From: JAJDNW01 sp039714495
Lineage (GTDB): Bacteria; Desulfobacterota; Desulfobacteria; Desulfobacterales; B30-G6
Assembly (NCBI GenBank): GCA_039714495.1
Contig: JBDLJD010000133.1
Location: 1-11,884, forward strand
DNA length: 11,884 bases
Reading direction: 5' to 3'
Of this stretch, positions 1-6,261 are shown in pieces. The notes under the pieces were generated by a model. It was not told the DNA's origin, did no database searches, and was given only the letters and a program-made list of their open reading frames with translations. Numbering within the stretch: the first letter of the stretch is position 1; the number at the start of each line of letters is the position of its first letter. The position numbers and the translations under genes were made by a program.

Positions 1-812
1 TCCGCTCCGGCATCGACCAGGCGCTTGATATCCTGGGCAAACTCCAGTGCGGTCTGCTCATACCGCGTGGGACCATCGTCATCGGCAACCGGTTTGCCGG
101 CATTGGGCTGAATCAGCACAGGAAGGCTTGTAGCGGCTTTCATGTCTTTGACCAGGTCCAGCATGTCGCTACTTCCCAATGTGCAGTTGCTGGCAAACAC
201 ATCTGCCCCCGCATTCCCAAAGGCCTCGGCGCTTTGGGCCACGCTTTCGCCCATCATGGTGAAAAAGCCGTTGGGTGTTTTGTTGTAGGTGACGGCGGCC
301 ACAACCGGACAGTCGCCGGCCTTTTTTGCCGATCTGACTGCCGCCAGGGACTCTTCCAACGAAAACATGGTTTCGATACTGATGAGATCCGCCCCACCCT
401 GCACTAAGGCTTTTGCCTGCTGATAAAACGCCTCCTCGAGTTCTTCCACGCTCGCCGTGCCCACCGGTGGGAGCATCCTGCCGGTGGGGCCTATGTCGCC
501 GGCAACAAACCTGCCCGGGGGGCAGGCTTTTCTGGCAATTTTCACGGCCGCTGCATTCACCTGTTCCGTTTTGTCCTCATGCCCCTTGTCAGCGAGTTTC
601 AGGAAAGTGCCGCCAAAGGTGTTGGTGTGAACAACATCCGAGCCGGCATCATAATACTGTTGGTGAATGTTCTCGACGATGCCGGGTTGTTCCAGATTCC
701 AGAGTTCGGGCGTTCCGCCGGTGGGCAGGCCCGATGCCAGCAGCATTGTCCCCATGGCCCCGTCAAACACGACCACCCTTTCGGCCGCCAATTCCAATAT
801 ACTTATTGCCAT
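1..812 (-). CDS. Homocysteine S-methyltransferase / methionine synthase N-terminal domain (3' end beyond window)
   Basis: An open frame runs from ATG at 812 to the window edge without a stop, giving about 270 residues. The start is set by AGGAGAG at 822-828, 9 nt upstream. The protein begins with the homocysteine-binding barrel signature FDGAMGTML (residues 16-24), followed by PELWNLE (35-41) and TNTFGG (63-68). SNCTLGS has Cys210 at the place of the first zinc ligand. The paired-Cys zinc motif (GGCCGT in this family) would lie beyond the edge. The family transfers a methyl group to homocysteine (or to a related thiol) in methionine synthesis. Whether a pterin-binding and B12-binding half follows (MetH-like) or the protein is a stand-alone methyltransferase cannot be seen. 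It is cytoplasmic, and no operon partner is visible upstream. Confidence 0.9.
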   Translation of the reverse strand, partial: MAISILELAAERVVVFDGAMGTMLLASGLPTGGTPELWNLEQPGIVENIHQQYYDAGSDVVHTNTFGGTFLKLADKGHEDKTEQVNAAAVKIARKACPPGRFVAGDIGPTGRMLPPVGTASVEELEEAFYQQAKALVQGGADLISIETMFSLEESLAAVRSAKKAGDCPVVAAVTYNKTPNGFFTMMGESVAQSAEAFGNAGADVFASNCTLGSSDMLDLVKDMKAATSLPVLIQPNAGKPVADDDGPTRYEQTALEFAQDIKRLVDAGA

Positions 813-872
813 ATGGTTCGTCTCTCCTATAACCATTCCCAGGTTGATTATCAGCAACCATTGATCAAGTGG

Positions 873-933
873 CCACGAAGCCACAAAGTCTCTAAGAAAA
901 ATTCAACCCCTTTGTGTCTTTGAGTCTTAGTGG
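873..933. repeat. Imperfect inverted repeat built from a CACNAAGN octamer
   Basis: Two 24-bp arms (873-896 and 910-933) are inverted around a 13-nt loop and match at 18 of 24 positions. Each arm is three tandem copies of an 8-bp unit of the form CACNAAGN, and the mismatches fall mainly at the variable positions of the unit. It lies just upstream of the methyltransferase gene and can form a long hairpin in either strand. Related degenerate CACNAAG-type repeats are known to me from many environmental bacterial genomes. Function unknown. Confidence 0.7.
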
Positions 934-1083
934 TTGGATGTTCGATGTTGGACGTTCATCTTTTAGCATCCGGTTTCTCCCTACTGCCTACTCCTTACTA
1001 CTTACTATAACGCCGACCTTTGAGGTATGAGGTTCTGTGGTTCTGTTCTGGCCTCTGTCCTCCGTCCTCTGGTCTCTGTTGCT
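934..1083. repeat. Three consecutive degenerate heptamer tandem arrays
   Basis: Three period-7 blocks follow one another. The first is 934-961, with units TTGGATG, TTCGATG, TTGGACG, TTCATCT. The second is 981-1008, with CTACTGC, CTACTCC, TTACTAC, TTACTAT. The third is 1042-1083, with units such as TGTCCTC, CGTCCTC, TGGTCTC. Each block has its own unit sequence but the same period. Together with the octamer inverted repeat they fill nearly all of the spacer between the methyltransferase and the stress-protein gene. No coding sequence or promoter is apparent in the spacer. They resemble in style the heptameric short tandem repeats described in cyanobacteria, but no common origin is claimed. Confidence 0.7.
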
Positions 1084-1474
1084 ACTTAACCGTCACCACC
1101 GGGCAGTGTGACTTCAGAATCACAAACTGGGCCGTGGATCCGAAAACCAGCTTCTCGACTTTGGAACGACGTTTGATGCCGATAATGATCTCGTCCACCA
1201 TCTCCTCTTCGGCAAACTGTACCAGATCCTCTCCGGCGGAAAGTCCGCGAATCAACAGATGGGTGGCACATTCGATCCCTTCGCCCTCGCACGCTTTTTT
1301 TTCAAATTCGAGATCCAGTTCCGCTCTTTCAATATCCGCTTTCTCGGATTCGGTCCCTTTGGTCATAGACGCGACGATGATGATGCTGCCGTTGTACGCC
1401 TTGGCATGGTCCCTGCCCAGCCGCAAAGCTTCCCTGGAAGATCTTGACCCATCATAACACACCATGATTTTCAT
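1082..1474 (-). CDS. Universal stress protein (UspA family)
   Basis: A 130-residue single-domain Usp. The ATG at 1474 is chosen over an upstream in-frame ATG at 1516 because AAAGGAG sits just before it and the protein then opens with the typical MKIMVCYDGS strand. The C-terminal part shows the Usp nucleotide-loop layout (GIKRRSKVEKLVFGST), ending in the usual CPVVTVK strand. The family consensus there is G-x2-G-x9-G(S/T); the second Gly is Arg here, so ATP binding is uncertain. Usp proteins are cytoplasmic stress and energy-state proteins, usually dimeric. It is monocistronic by spacing. A TATAAT at 1535-1540 gives a possible promoter. Confidence 0.9.
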   Translation of the reverse strand: MKIMVCYDGSRSSREALRLGRDHAKAYNGSIIIVASMTKGTESEKADIERAELDLEFEKKACEGEGIECATHLLIRGLSAGEDLVQFAEEEMVDEIIIGIKRRSKVEKLVFGSTAQFVILKSHCPVVTVK

Positions 1475-1534
1475 CGGTAACTCCTTTCGCTCCGGATTTT
1501 CATGCCCTGCTGACACGAAAATTTATGTAATTTG

Positions 1535-1555
1535 ATTATATGAATGTGAATTCAC
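1535..1555 (-). promoter_or_regulatory. Possible promoter -10 and palindromic operator for the stress-protein gene
   Basis: On the minus strand a perfect TATAAT (1535-1540) lies about 60 nt upstream of the Usp start codon. A 10-bp perfect palindrome GTGAATTCAC (1546-1555) occupies the spacer just upstream of it. No good -35 hexamer is seen at 16-18 nt, which would fit activator dependence. Evidence is motif only. Confidence 0.35.
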
Positions 1556-1646
1556 CCACGCTGGCAACAGCGGGGATTTGGAATTAAAGTTACCCTTGCT
1601 CTACCACACCTAAGGCCTGATTACCACTATGAAATACGCCTGCTGG

Positions 1647-1668
1647 CCAAGCTTGTCCCCAACCTTGG
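1647..1668 (-). other. Hairpin after the ABC permease stop codon
   Basis: Two nt past the permease TAA, the minus strand can fold into an 8-bp stem with one internal G-G mismatch and a GGGA tetraloop. No T-run follows, so it is more likely a 3'-end stabilising stem or a weak terminator than a canonical intrinsic terminator. Confidence 0.3.
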
Positions 1669-1670
1669 AA

Positions 1671-2720
1671 TTATTTCCTCCAGGAGAACAATATTGCGCC
1701 GGACGAGAGAAACACAACGATCATACACGCCATAACAAGCAGTTCAGGAAGGATATTTAAAAGACCGGCGCCATCGTTCATCACCCTGCGTGCGGCCGTC
1801 AGCATGTGCGTCAATGGAAATATTTTTGCAGCCAGCTTGATCCACTGCGGAGACCCCTCCAGAGAGAACCAGACTTCCGACAGGAACATCATAGGCCATG
1901 TGATAAAATTGAGAATGCCGCTGGTAAACTCTTCACTGGTACCCCTGGAGGCGATCAAGAGCCCCAAAGACGTGAGGCTGGCCCCCCCCATGAAAAATAC
2001 GATGAACAGGTCGATATAGGAGCCTTCCATATGAAACGAAAATACAAGATCACACCCCACCCAGACGACAACCAGGGTAAACATGAGCAGAAAGATTCTG
2101 GAAAGGGTTTGGGCCGCCAGGTACTCTAAAGATGTGAGTGGTGTGGCCTTAAGGCGTTTGAGTACACCATTTTTCCGATAGCGCACCACGATGTATCCAA
2201 CCCCCCAAAGGGCGCTGAACATCATGTTCATGGCCAGGATGCCTGGAAAAAACCAATCGATATAACGAATCTCACGGCCTTTTACCTCCTTGCGGTCCGA
2301 AAGGCGGTCGTCCGCTTCGGACACGAGGCTGGATTTGAAAATTTTTTCCACGAAATAACCCCGGGGAGATGTTGAGCTGACCCAGTACTGATGGGGCGTA
2401 GAACCGGCTTTGAGCAAAAAGTCGATTTTATGGTGCATAAGCTTGGTGAGAGCGGTTTCCTGGTCTTTGAAGGCGATGAATTCCACGTGGCGGGTATTAA
2501 GAAAGCGTGGAGGCACCCCGTTGTCCGTGGCAGCCAACTCCTCCTGGGCCATGGGGAAGATACCGACCTTATATTCCTTGCGCCCTTCCCCTCCGAAAAT
2601 CAATGCAAACCCGCCCACAAGCAGGAAGGGGAAAATAAAATTCCAGCCTAATGCGGAACGGTCCCTGAAAAACTCATGATTGCGGGCGGTGAACATAGCC
2701 CAGAGCCGCTTTAGATTCAT
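1671..2720 (-). CDS. ABC-2 type exporter permease
   Basis: A 349-residue membrane protein with the ABC-2 (drug/lipid exporter) layout. One helix lies at about residues 25-43, then an extracytoplasmic domain of about 110 residues, then five helices at about 157-179, 204-228, 235-257, 266-286 and 323-346. The cytoplasmic loop after helix 2 carries RYRKNGVLKRLKATPL, a typical coupling segment of this family. The ATG at 2718-2720 follows the ATPase stop by 2 nt, so the two genes are cotranscribed and probably translationally coupled. It should form the pore of a homodimeric exporter with the ATPase. The substrate (lipid, antibiotic, polysaccharide or other) cannot be told from sequence, and no biosynthetic or resistance genes sit nearby. 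Confidence 0.9.
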   Translation of the reverse strand: MNLKRLWAMFTARNHEFFRDRSALGWNFIFPFLLVGGFALIFGGEGRKEYKVGIFPMAQEELAATDNGVPPRFLNTRHVEFIAFKDQETALTKLMHHKIDFLLKAGSTPHQYWVSSTSPRGYFVEKIFKSSLVSEADDRLSDRKEVKGREIRYIDWFFPGILAMNMMFSALWGVGYIVVRYRKNGVLKRLKATPLTSLEYLAAQTLSRIFLLMFTLVVVWVGCDLVFSFHMEGSYIDLFIVFFMGGASLTSLGLLIASRGTSEEFTSGILNFITWPMMFLSEVWFSLEGSPQWIKLAAKIFPLTHMLTAARRVMNDGAGLLNILPELLVMACMIVVFLSSGAILFSWRK

Positions 2721-2722
2721 GC

Positions 2723-3631
2723 TTATACTCTCAACTGTTTTCCGGTTAGTTTCAAGAAGACATCCTCCAGGTTGGGTGCCCGTACGGTCATGTCGTGGAT
2801 ATCCACATTGAAATCCATCAGGGCCTGCAGGCCCATCTTTACATCTTTGGCATAGATCTCGACGCTATTGTTCACCCTGTTGAACGGCAAGGGGAAATCA
2901 ACTTCAGGAAAGTCTGCATCATACCCGGGCAGGGTCACGGTCACCCCTTCGCAGTACTGCTCGATCAAATTCTGCGGAGTGCCGGCTGCAATGATCTTTC
3001 CCTGGTCCATAATGGCAATCTCGTCGCACAGCTCCTGAGCTTCCTCCATGTAATGGGTTGTCAGGATGATGGTTTTGCCCTCCGCTTTGACATTTTCCAC
3101 CAAATTCCACAAATTCCTGCGGGCCTGAGGGTCCAGCCCTGTGGAAGGTTCATCCAGAAACAGAAGGCTGGGGTCGTTGATCAGCGCAATCGCCAAAAGC
3201 AGGCGCTGCCGCTGACCACCGGAGAGCTTGTCGTTCGGCTGTTTGAGAAGCTCTTCCAGATGGCATTTTCTGATTAGCGAATCCAGCTCCTGGGTTTTCC
3301 TGTAAAAGCTTTGAAATGTTTTCAGGGTCTCCAGCACCGAAAGAAACGCCAAAAGCGATGTCTGCTGGAATTGTATGCCGATTTCCTCGGTGAATGTTGC
3401 ATCTCGTTGCCTGCCCTGGTAATAAATATCGCCCGATGTCGGTTTAAGGATTCCTTCCATGACCTCTATGGAGGTGGTTTTTCCGGCACCGTTGGGACCC
3501 AGGAGACCGAAACAGCTCCCCTCCTCTATGGAAAGGCTGATGTCATCCACCGCTTTGAATCGACCGTATTTCTTGACCAGGCTTCTGACTTCCAGGATCG
3601 GCTGACGTGTTGTATGCTCTTTTTGGTTCAC
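2723..3631 (-). CDS. ABC-2 type exporter ATP-binding protein
   Basis: A 302-residue ABC ATPase with a complete motif set: Walker A GPNGAGKT (45-52), Q-loop (87-90), signature LSGGQ (136-140), Walker B LLFLDEP (156-162) with Glu161, D-loop STGLD (163-167) and H-loop His193. A C-terminal extension of about 80 residues, ending in NLEDVFLKLTG, matches the DrrA-like exporter ATPases. The start is GTG at 3629-3631, supported by AAAGGA at 3639-3644 with 7-nt spacing. It powers the permease encoded directly downstream. The leader holds a 5-bp GC hairpin (3652-3665) and a possible promoter near 3698-3724. Confidence 0.95.
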   Translation of the reverse strand: MNQKEHTTRQPILEVRSLVKKYGRFKAVDDISLSIEEGSCFGLLGPNGAGKTTSIEVMEGILKPTSGDIYYQGRQRDATFTEEIGIQFQQTSLLAFLSVLETLKTFQSFYRKTQELDSLIRKCHLEELLKQPNDKLSGGQRQRLLLAIALINDPSLLFLDEPSTGLDPQARRNLWNLVENVKAEGKTIILTTHYMEEAQELCDEIAIMDQGKIIAAGTPQNLIEQYCEGVTVTLPGYDADFPEVDFPLPFNRVNNSVEIYAKDVKMGLQALMDFNVDIHDMTVRAPNLEDVFLKLTGKQLRV

Positions 3632-3697
3632 GGGGAGATCCTTTTATTACACCCGCTGGGGCGGGCATCATTTTTTCGAATACTATAAACAGGTAAA

Positions 3698-3724
3698 ATT
3701 ATTCAAATCCGCGAAATGTGTCAA
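3698..3724 (-). promoter_or_regulatory. Possible promoter of the ABC exporter operon
   Basis: On the minus strand a perfect -35 TTGACA (3719-3724) is followed after 15 nt by AATAAT (3698-3703), five of six matches to the -10 consensus. The spacer is short. The leader would be roughly 60 nt and includes a CCCGC/GCGGG hairpin just before the ribosome-binding site. Confidence 0.4.
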
Positions 3725-3810
3725 CACACAATGCGTCTTGATATATACCGGTTGTCGGGATATTGAAAAGCAGAGGACGGAGTACCGGAGGCCAGAAACC
3801 AATAGACGAT

Positions 3811-3880
3811 GCAGGGTTGAAGCCCTGGACTACATTCCCATTCTTCGAATCAACCATGTAGCGCAGGGATTTATCCCTGC
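3811..3880. repeat. Two inverted copies of a 25-bp hairpin repeat
   Basis: Copy B (3856-3880, plus) reads ATGTAG followed by a perfect 8-bp hairpin GCAGGGAT-TT-ATCCCTGC, with the unit starting at ATGTAG. Copy A (3811-3835) is the same unit on the minus strand, matching 20 of 25 positions and keeping the CAGGG/CCCTG stem. The copies face each other across 20 bp. The pair sits in the spacer between divergent genes, with copy B ending 10 nt before the ribosome-binding site of the radical SAM gene. It looks like a dispersed, mobile-type palindromic repeat (REP-like). No transposase is present. Confidence 0.65.
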
Positions 3881-3902
3881 TTCGAAATGCAGGACTTGAC
3901 CT

Positions 3903-4814
3903 TTGAATTTTATGACCCCGGCATACATAAAAACCCACAAAAAGGGACTGCTCCATTGGAAAGCAGAAACGGCCAGGGAGGCGTTGCGTGAATGCCGTCT
4001 GTGTCCTCGCAAGTGTGGTGTCAACAGGCTGAAAAACGAACCAGGGGGACGATGCAAAACCGGCGAACTGGCCGTGGTAGCCAGCTTTCACCCCCATTTT
4101 GGCGAGGAAGCACCACTGGTCGGCAGCAACGGGTCCGGAACCATCTTTTTTACCCACTGCAACCTCAATTGCAATTTCTGCCAGAATTTCGACATCAGCC
4201 ACGACGGTGTCGGCCGTACGGTAACTAGTACCGAGCTGGCAACCATGATGATCGACCTTCAAGGTACAGGCTGTCACAATATCAATTTTGTAACACCGTC
4301 CCATGTGGTGCCGCAGATCCTAACTGCACTCGAAATTGCTGTTGAACAGGGACTGCGCATCCCCCTCATATACAACACCGGCGGGTATGACCGGGTTAAA
4401 ACCCTGAAACTCCTGGAAGGCATTGTCGATATTTACATGCCGGATTTCAAATTCTGGGACCCTGCAGTCGCCGCCATGACCTGCCAGGCTCCGGATTATC
4501 CTGAGGTCTGCTGCAGCGCGGTAAAAGAGATGCATTGCCAGGTGGGCGACCTTATCATTGATCGCGACGGGATTGCCAGGCGGGGCCTTCTCCTTCGACA
4601 CCTGGTCATGCCCCAAAATCTAGCCGGAACACGTGATATTATGCATTTCATCGCGACGCAGATTTCAGTGGATACCTATATAAACATCCTGGACCAATAC
4701 CGTCCCTGTGGACATGCCTTTGAAATAGATGCATTGAACCGCCGCATATCGCGCAGTGAATTCAAGGAAGCCGTACGGCAGGCCACAGAAAAGGGACTTT
4801 TTCGCCTGGATTGA
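3903..4814 (+). CDS. pflX: Radical SAM protein of the PflX family
   Basis: A 303-residue protein. The radical SAM cluster motif is CNLNCNFC (Cys86, Cys90, Cys93; CX3CX2C), the same spacing as in pyruvate formate-lyase activating enzymes. A second N-terminal Cys set (Cys31, Cys34, Cys38, Cys51) suits an accessory site. The segment YNTGGYD and the later VDIYMPDFKFWD are characteristic of the COG1313 PflX group. The substrate of this group is unknown; a role as a glycyl-radical activase is inferred only from homology, and no glycyl-radical enzyme is encoded here. The start is TTG at 3903, with AGGA at 3891-3894 and 8-nt spacing. The next choice, ATG at 3912, has no Shine-Dalgarno at a suitable distance. 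It may be cotranscribed with the cyclophilin 102 nt downstream. Confidence 0.88.
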   Translation: MNFMTPAYIKTHKKGLLHWKAETAREALRECRLCPRKCGVNRLKNEPGGRCKTGELAVVASFHPHFGEEAPLVGSNGSGTIFFTHCNLNCNFCQNFDISHDGVGRTVTSTELATMMIDLQGTGCHNINFVTPSHVVPQILTALEIAVEQGLRIPLIYNTGGYDRVKTLKLLEGIVDIYMPDFKFWDPAVAAMTCQAPDYPEVCCSAVKEMHCQVGDLIIDRDGIARRGLLLRHLVMPQNLAGTRDIMHFIATQISVDTYINILDQYRPCGHAFEIDALNRRISRSEFKEAVRQATEKGLFRLD

Positions 4815-4838
4815 CACCCGGGCAAAAATCTATTACTT

Positions 4839-4885
4839 AAATCCTCGCATGCTCCATCGGCCTTGCCTGCGGATTTGGCGAGGAT
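4839..4885 (+). other. Overlapping alternative hairpins between the radical SAM and cyclophilin genes
   Basis: A perfect 8-bp pair ATCCTCGC (4841-4848) / GCGAGGAT (4878-4885) overlaps a second possible pair AAATCC (4839-4844) / GGATTT (4871-4876), so the two stems exclude each other. There is no strong T-run. It could be an attenuation or mRNA-processing element, or only chance pairing. Confidence 0.3.
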
Positions 4886-4916
4886 GCCAATTTTCAACCA
4901 TTTAAAAGGAAAAAAA

Positions 4917-5489
4917 ATGAAGATTAAAACAATCCTGTTGATGCTTTGCTGGGTATTATTTTCCACAACTGCCGTTGCGACTGAAACGGCCAAACCAAGG
5001 GTCCACATGCAGACCACCCTTGGCCCCATCGTTATAGAACTCGACCCTCAGGCTGCCCCCAAAACCGTTGAGAATTTTCTACAGTATGCCCGATCAGGTT
5101 TCTACACTCAGACCATTTTTCACCGGGTCATCAAGGGGTTCATGATTCAGGGCGGCGGACTGACCCCCGATATGCAGAAGAAAAAAACAAGCGCGGACAT
5201 TGAAAACGAAGCCGACAATGGGCTCAAAAACGTTCGTGGATCCATCGCCATGGCCCGCACCATGAACCCGCATTCCGCCACGGCCCAGTTTTTTATCAAC
5301 ACCGTAAACAACAGGAATCTGGACTTTACGTCCAAAACGACCCAGGGGTGGGGCTACTGCGTGTTCGGCCGTGTTGTCCAAGGCTTGGAAACCGTTGATA
5401 AAATCGAAAACACAGCCACCACCGTGAAAGCCGGACGCAGGGATGTGCCTGCCGTACCTGTCATCATCGAATCCGTATCCGTAGAGTAA
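4917..5489 (+). CDS. ppiA: Secreted peptidyl-prolyl cis-trans isomerase, PpiA-like cyclophilin
   Basis: 190 residues, the same length as E. coli PpiA. The ATG at 4917 is preceded by AAAGGA with about 7 nt, and the protein then begins with a clear signal peptide: basic MKIK, a hydrophobic core, and AVA (19-21) before TET as the likely cleavage site. An upstream in-frame ATG at 4863 would bury the signal and lacks support. The cyclophilin active site is present: FHRVIKGFMIQGG (68-80) with catalytic Arg70 and Gln78, AQFFIN (123-128), and GWGYCVFGRV (144-153). It would catalyse proline isomerisation of exported proteins in the periplasm. Confidence 0.93.
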   Translation: MKIKTILLMLCWVLFSTTAVATETAKPRVHMQTTLGPIVIELDPQAAPKTVENFLQYARSGFYTQTIFHRVIKGFMIQGGGLTPDMQKKKTSADIENEADNGLKNVRGSIAMARTMNPHSATAQFFINTVNNRNLDFTSKTTQGWGYCVFGRVVQGLETVDKIENTATTVKAGRRDVPAVPVIIESVSVE

Positions 5490-5507
5490 CACCCAGAGCA
5501 TCGGAAC

Positions 5508-5572
5508 CCCAGAACTTCAGAGCCTCACGTAGCTTTTAGCCTGATCTCTGTTTCACCTCTTCTAGTTCTGGG
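5508..5572. repeat. Inverted repeat in a degenerate CT-rich spacer
   Basis: A perfect 9-bp pair, CCCAGAACT (5508-5516) and AGTTCTGGG (5564-5572), lies in the 316-nt spacer 5490-5805. The neighbouring sequence to about 5630 is a degenerate mosaic of CTCTG/TTCTGG-type words like the heptamer blocks near 1042-1083. The rest of the spacer up to the PilZ start shows no convincing gene; a 27-codon minus-strand reading frame at 5645-5728 is too short to call. Confidence 0.45.
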
Positions 5573-5805
5573 ATCTGTCATCTGGAGCTCTGTTTTCCGT
5601 TCTCAAATCTCTAGCTTTCCGCTTGACTTCCCCACGATTTCTGCTTACTTTATAGATAGCTCGCCGATCGACGAACCGATGCCATTATAGATGATTCCAA
5701 ACCGGGCTGGTTCCACCTTGATTTCCATTTTTTATGCCTCTGGCTTCGATGCACGTCCTGTTTAACTTCTTGTTTTTTCATTCTTTTTCGATAAGGATCG
5801 CCATC

Positions 5806-6261
5806 ATGCCAACTCGGAAAAAGAAAACTGAAAGAAGGGTTCACAAGCGGTTTTCCGCCAAGGATAAAACGTTTGCCATGCTGCGGGCAGAGCGGTGCTC
5901 GTTAGATCAGATCAAACGGATGAGTATGGGCGAGATTGCCTGTGCCGTGTACAACGCCAAGCCCGCATTTATGGGCCAGATTGTGGACATGAGCCAAGGG
6001 GGGCTCTCTTTCGATTATATCGACGAAGCATGCACCAGCAAAAAGAGCTTGAAACTTGATATTCTGTCTGCCAACGAAAAATTTTACATGGGCAGGATAA
6101 AATTCAAACCCGTACATGAACTCAAAGCTACTGATAAAGCTTCAATAAGCCCCATCCGCATGAAAAAAAGGGGTATTCAGTTTGTCGACCTGACCTTCAA
6201 ACAGCTTTCCAGGCTGGAAAAATTTCTGCGAAATCACACCGACGGGGAAGTAGCGGCTTAA
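5806..6261 (+). CDS. Single-domain PilZ protein (c-di-GMP receptor candidate)
   Basis: 151 residues. The start ATG at 5806 has AAGGA (5793-5797) with 8-nt spacing; the longer frame from 5734 adds an implausible hydrophobic leader. Both PilZ binding signatures are present: R11-V-H-K-R15 (RxxxR) and D61-M-S63-Q-G-G66 (DxSxxG). The C-terminal strand GIQFVDLT and helix LSRLEKFLRNH are typical of the fold. The stretch between the two signatures is about 45 residues, longer than usual, and includes a predicted helical insert. No output domain is attached, so it would act by binding c-di-GMP and contacting a partner. It stands alone and ends tail-to-tail with the helicase gene, sharing TTAA. Confidence 0.85.
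   Translation: MPTRKKKTERRVHKRFSAKDKTFAMLRAERCSLDQIKRMSMGEIACAVYNAKPAFMGQIVDMSQGGLSFDYIDEACTSKKSLKLDILSANEKFYMGRIKFKPVHELKATDKASISPIRMKKRGIQFVDLTFKQLSRLEKFLRNHTDGEVAA

Noticed and set aside
413..923. Overlapping plus-strand open frames
   Set aside because: They lie antisense to the well-supported methyltransferase and have no ribosome-binding sites or domain signatures.
1671..3631. Assigning the ABC exporter to a specific drug (DrrAB-like)
   Set aside because: Sequence similarity is at the exporter-family level and no biosynthetic or resistance context is present.
3699..4304. Minus-strand 201-codon frame over the start of the radical SAM gene
   Set aside because: Opposite strand has CX3CX2C and family motifs; this frame has no signature or start signal.
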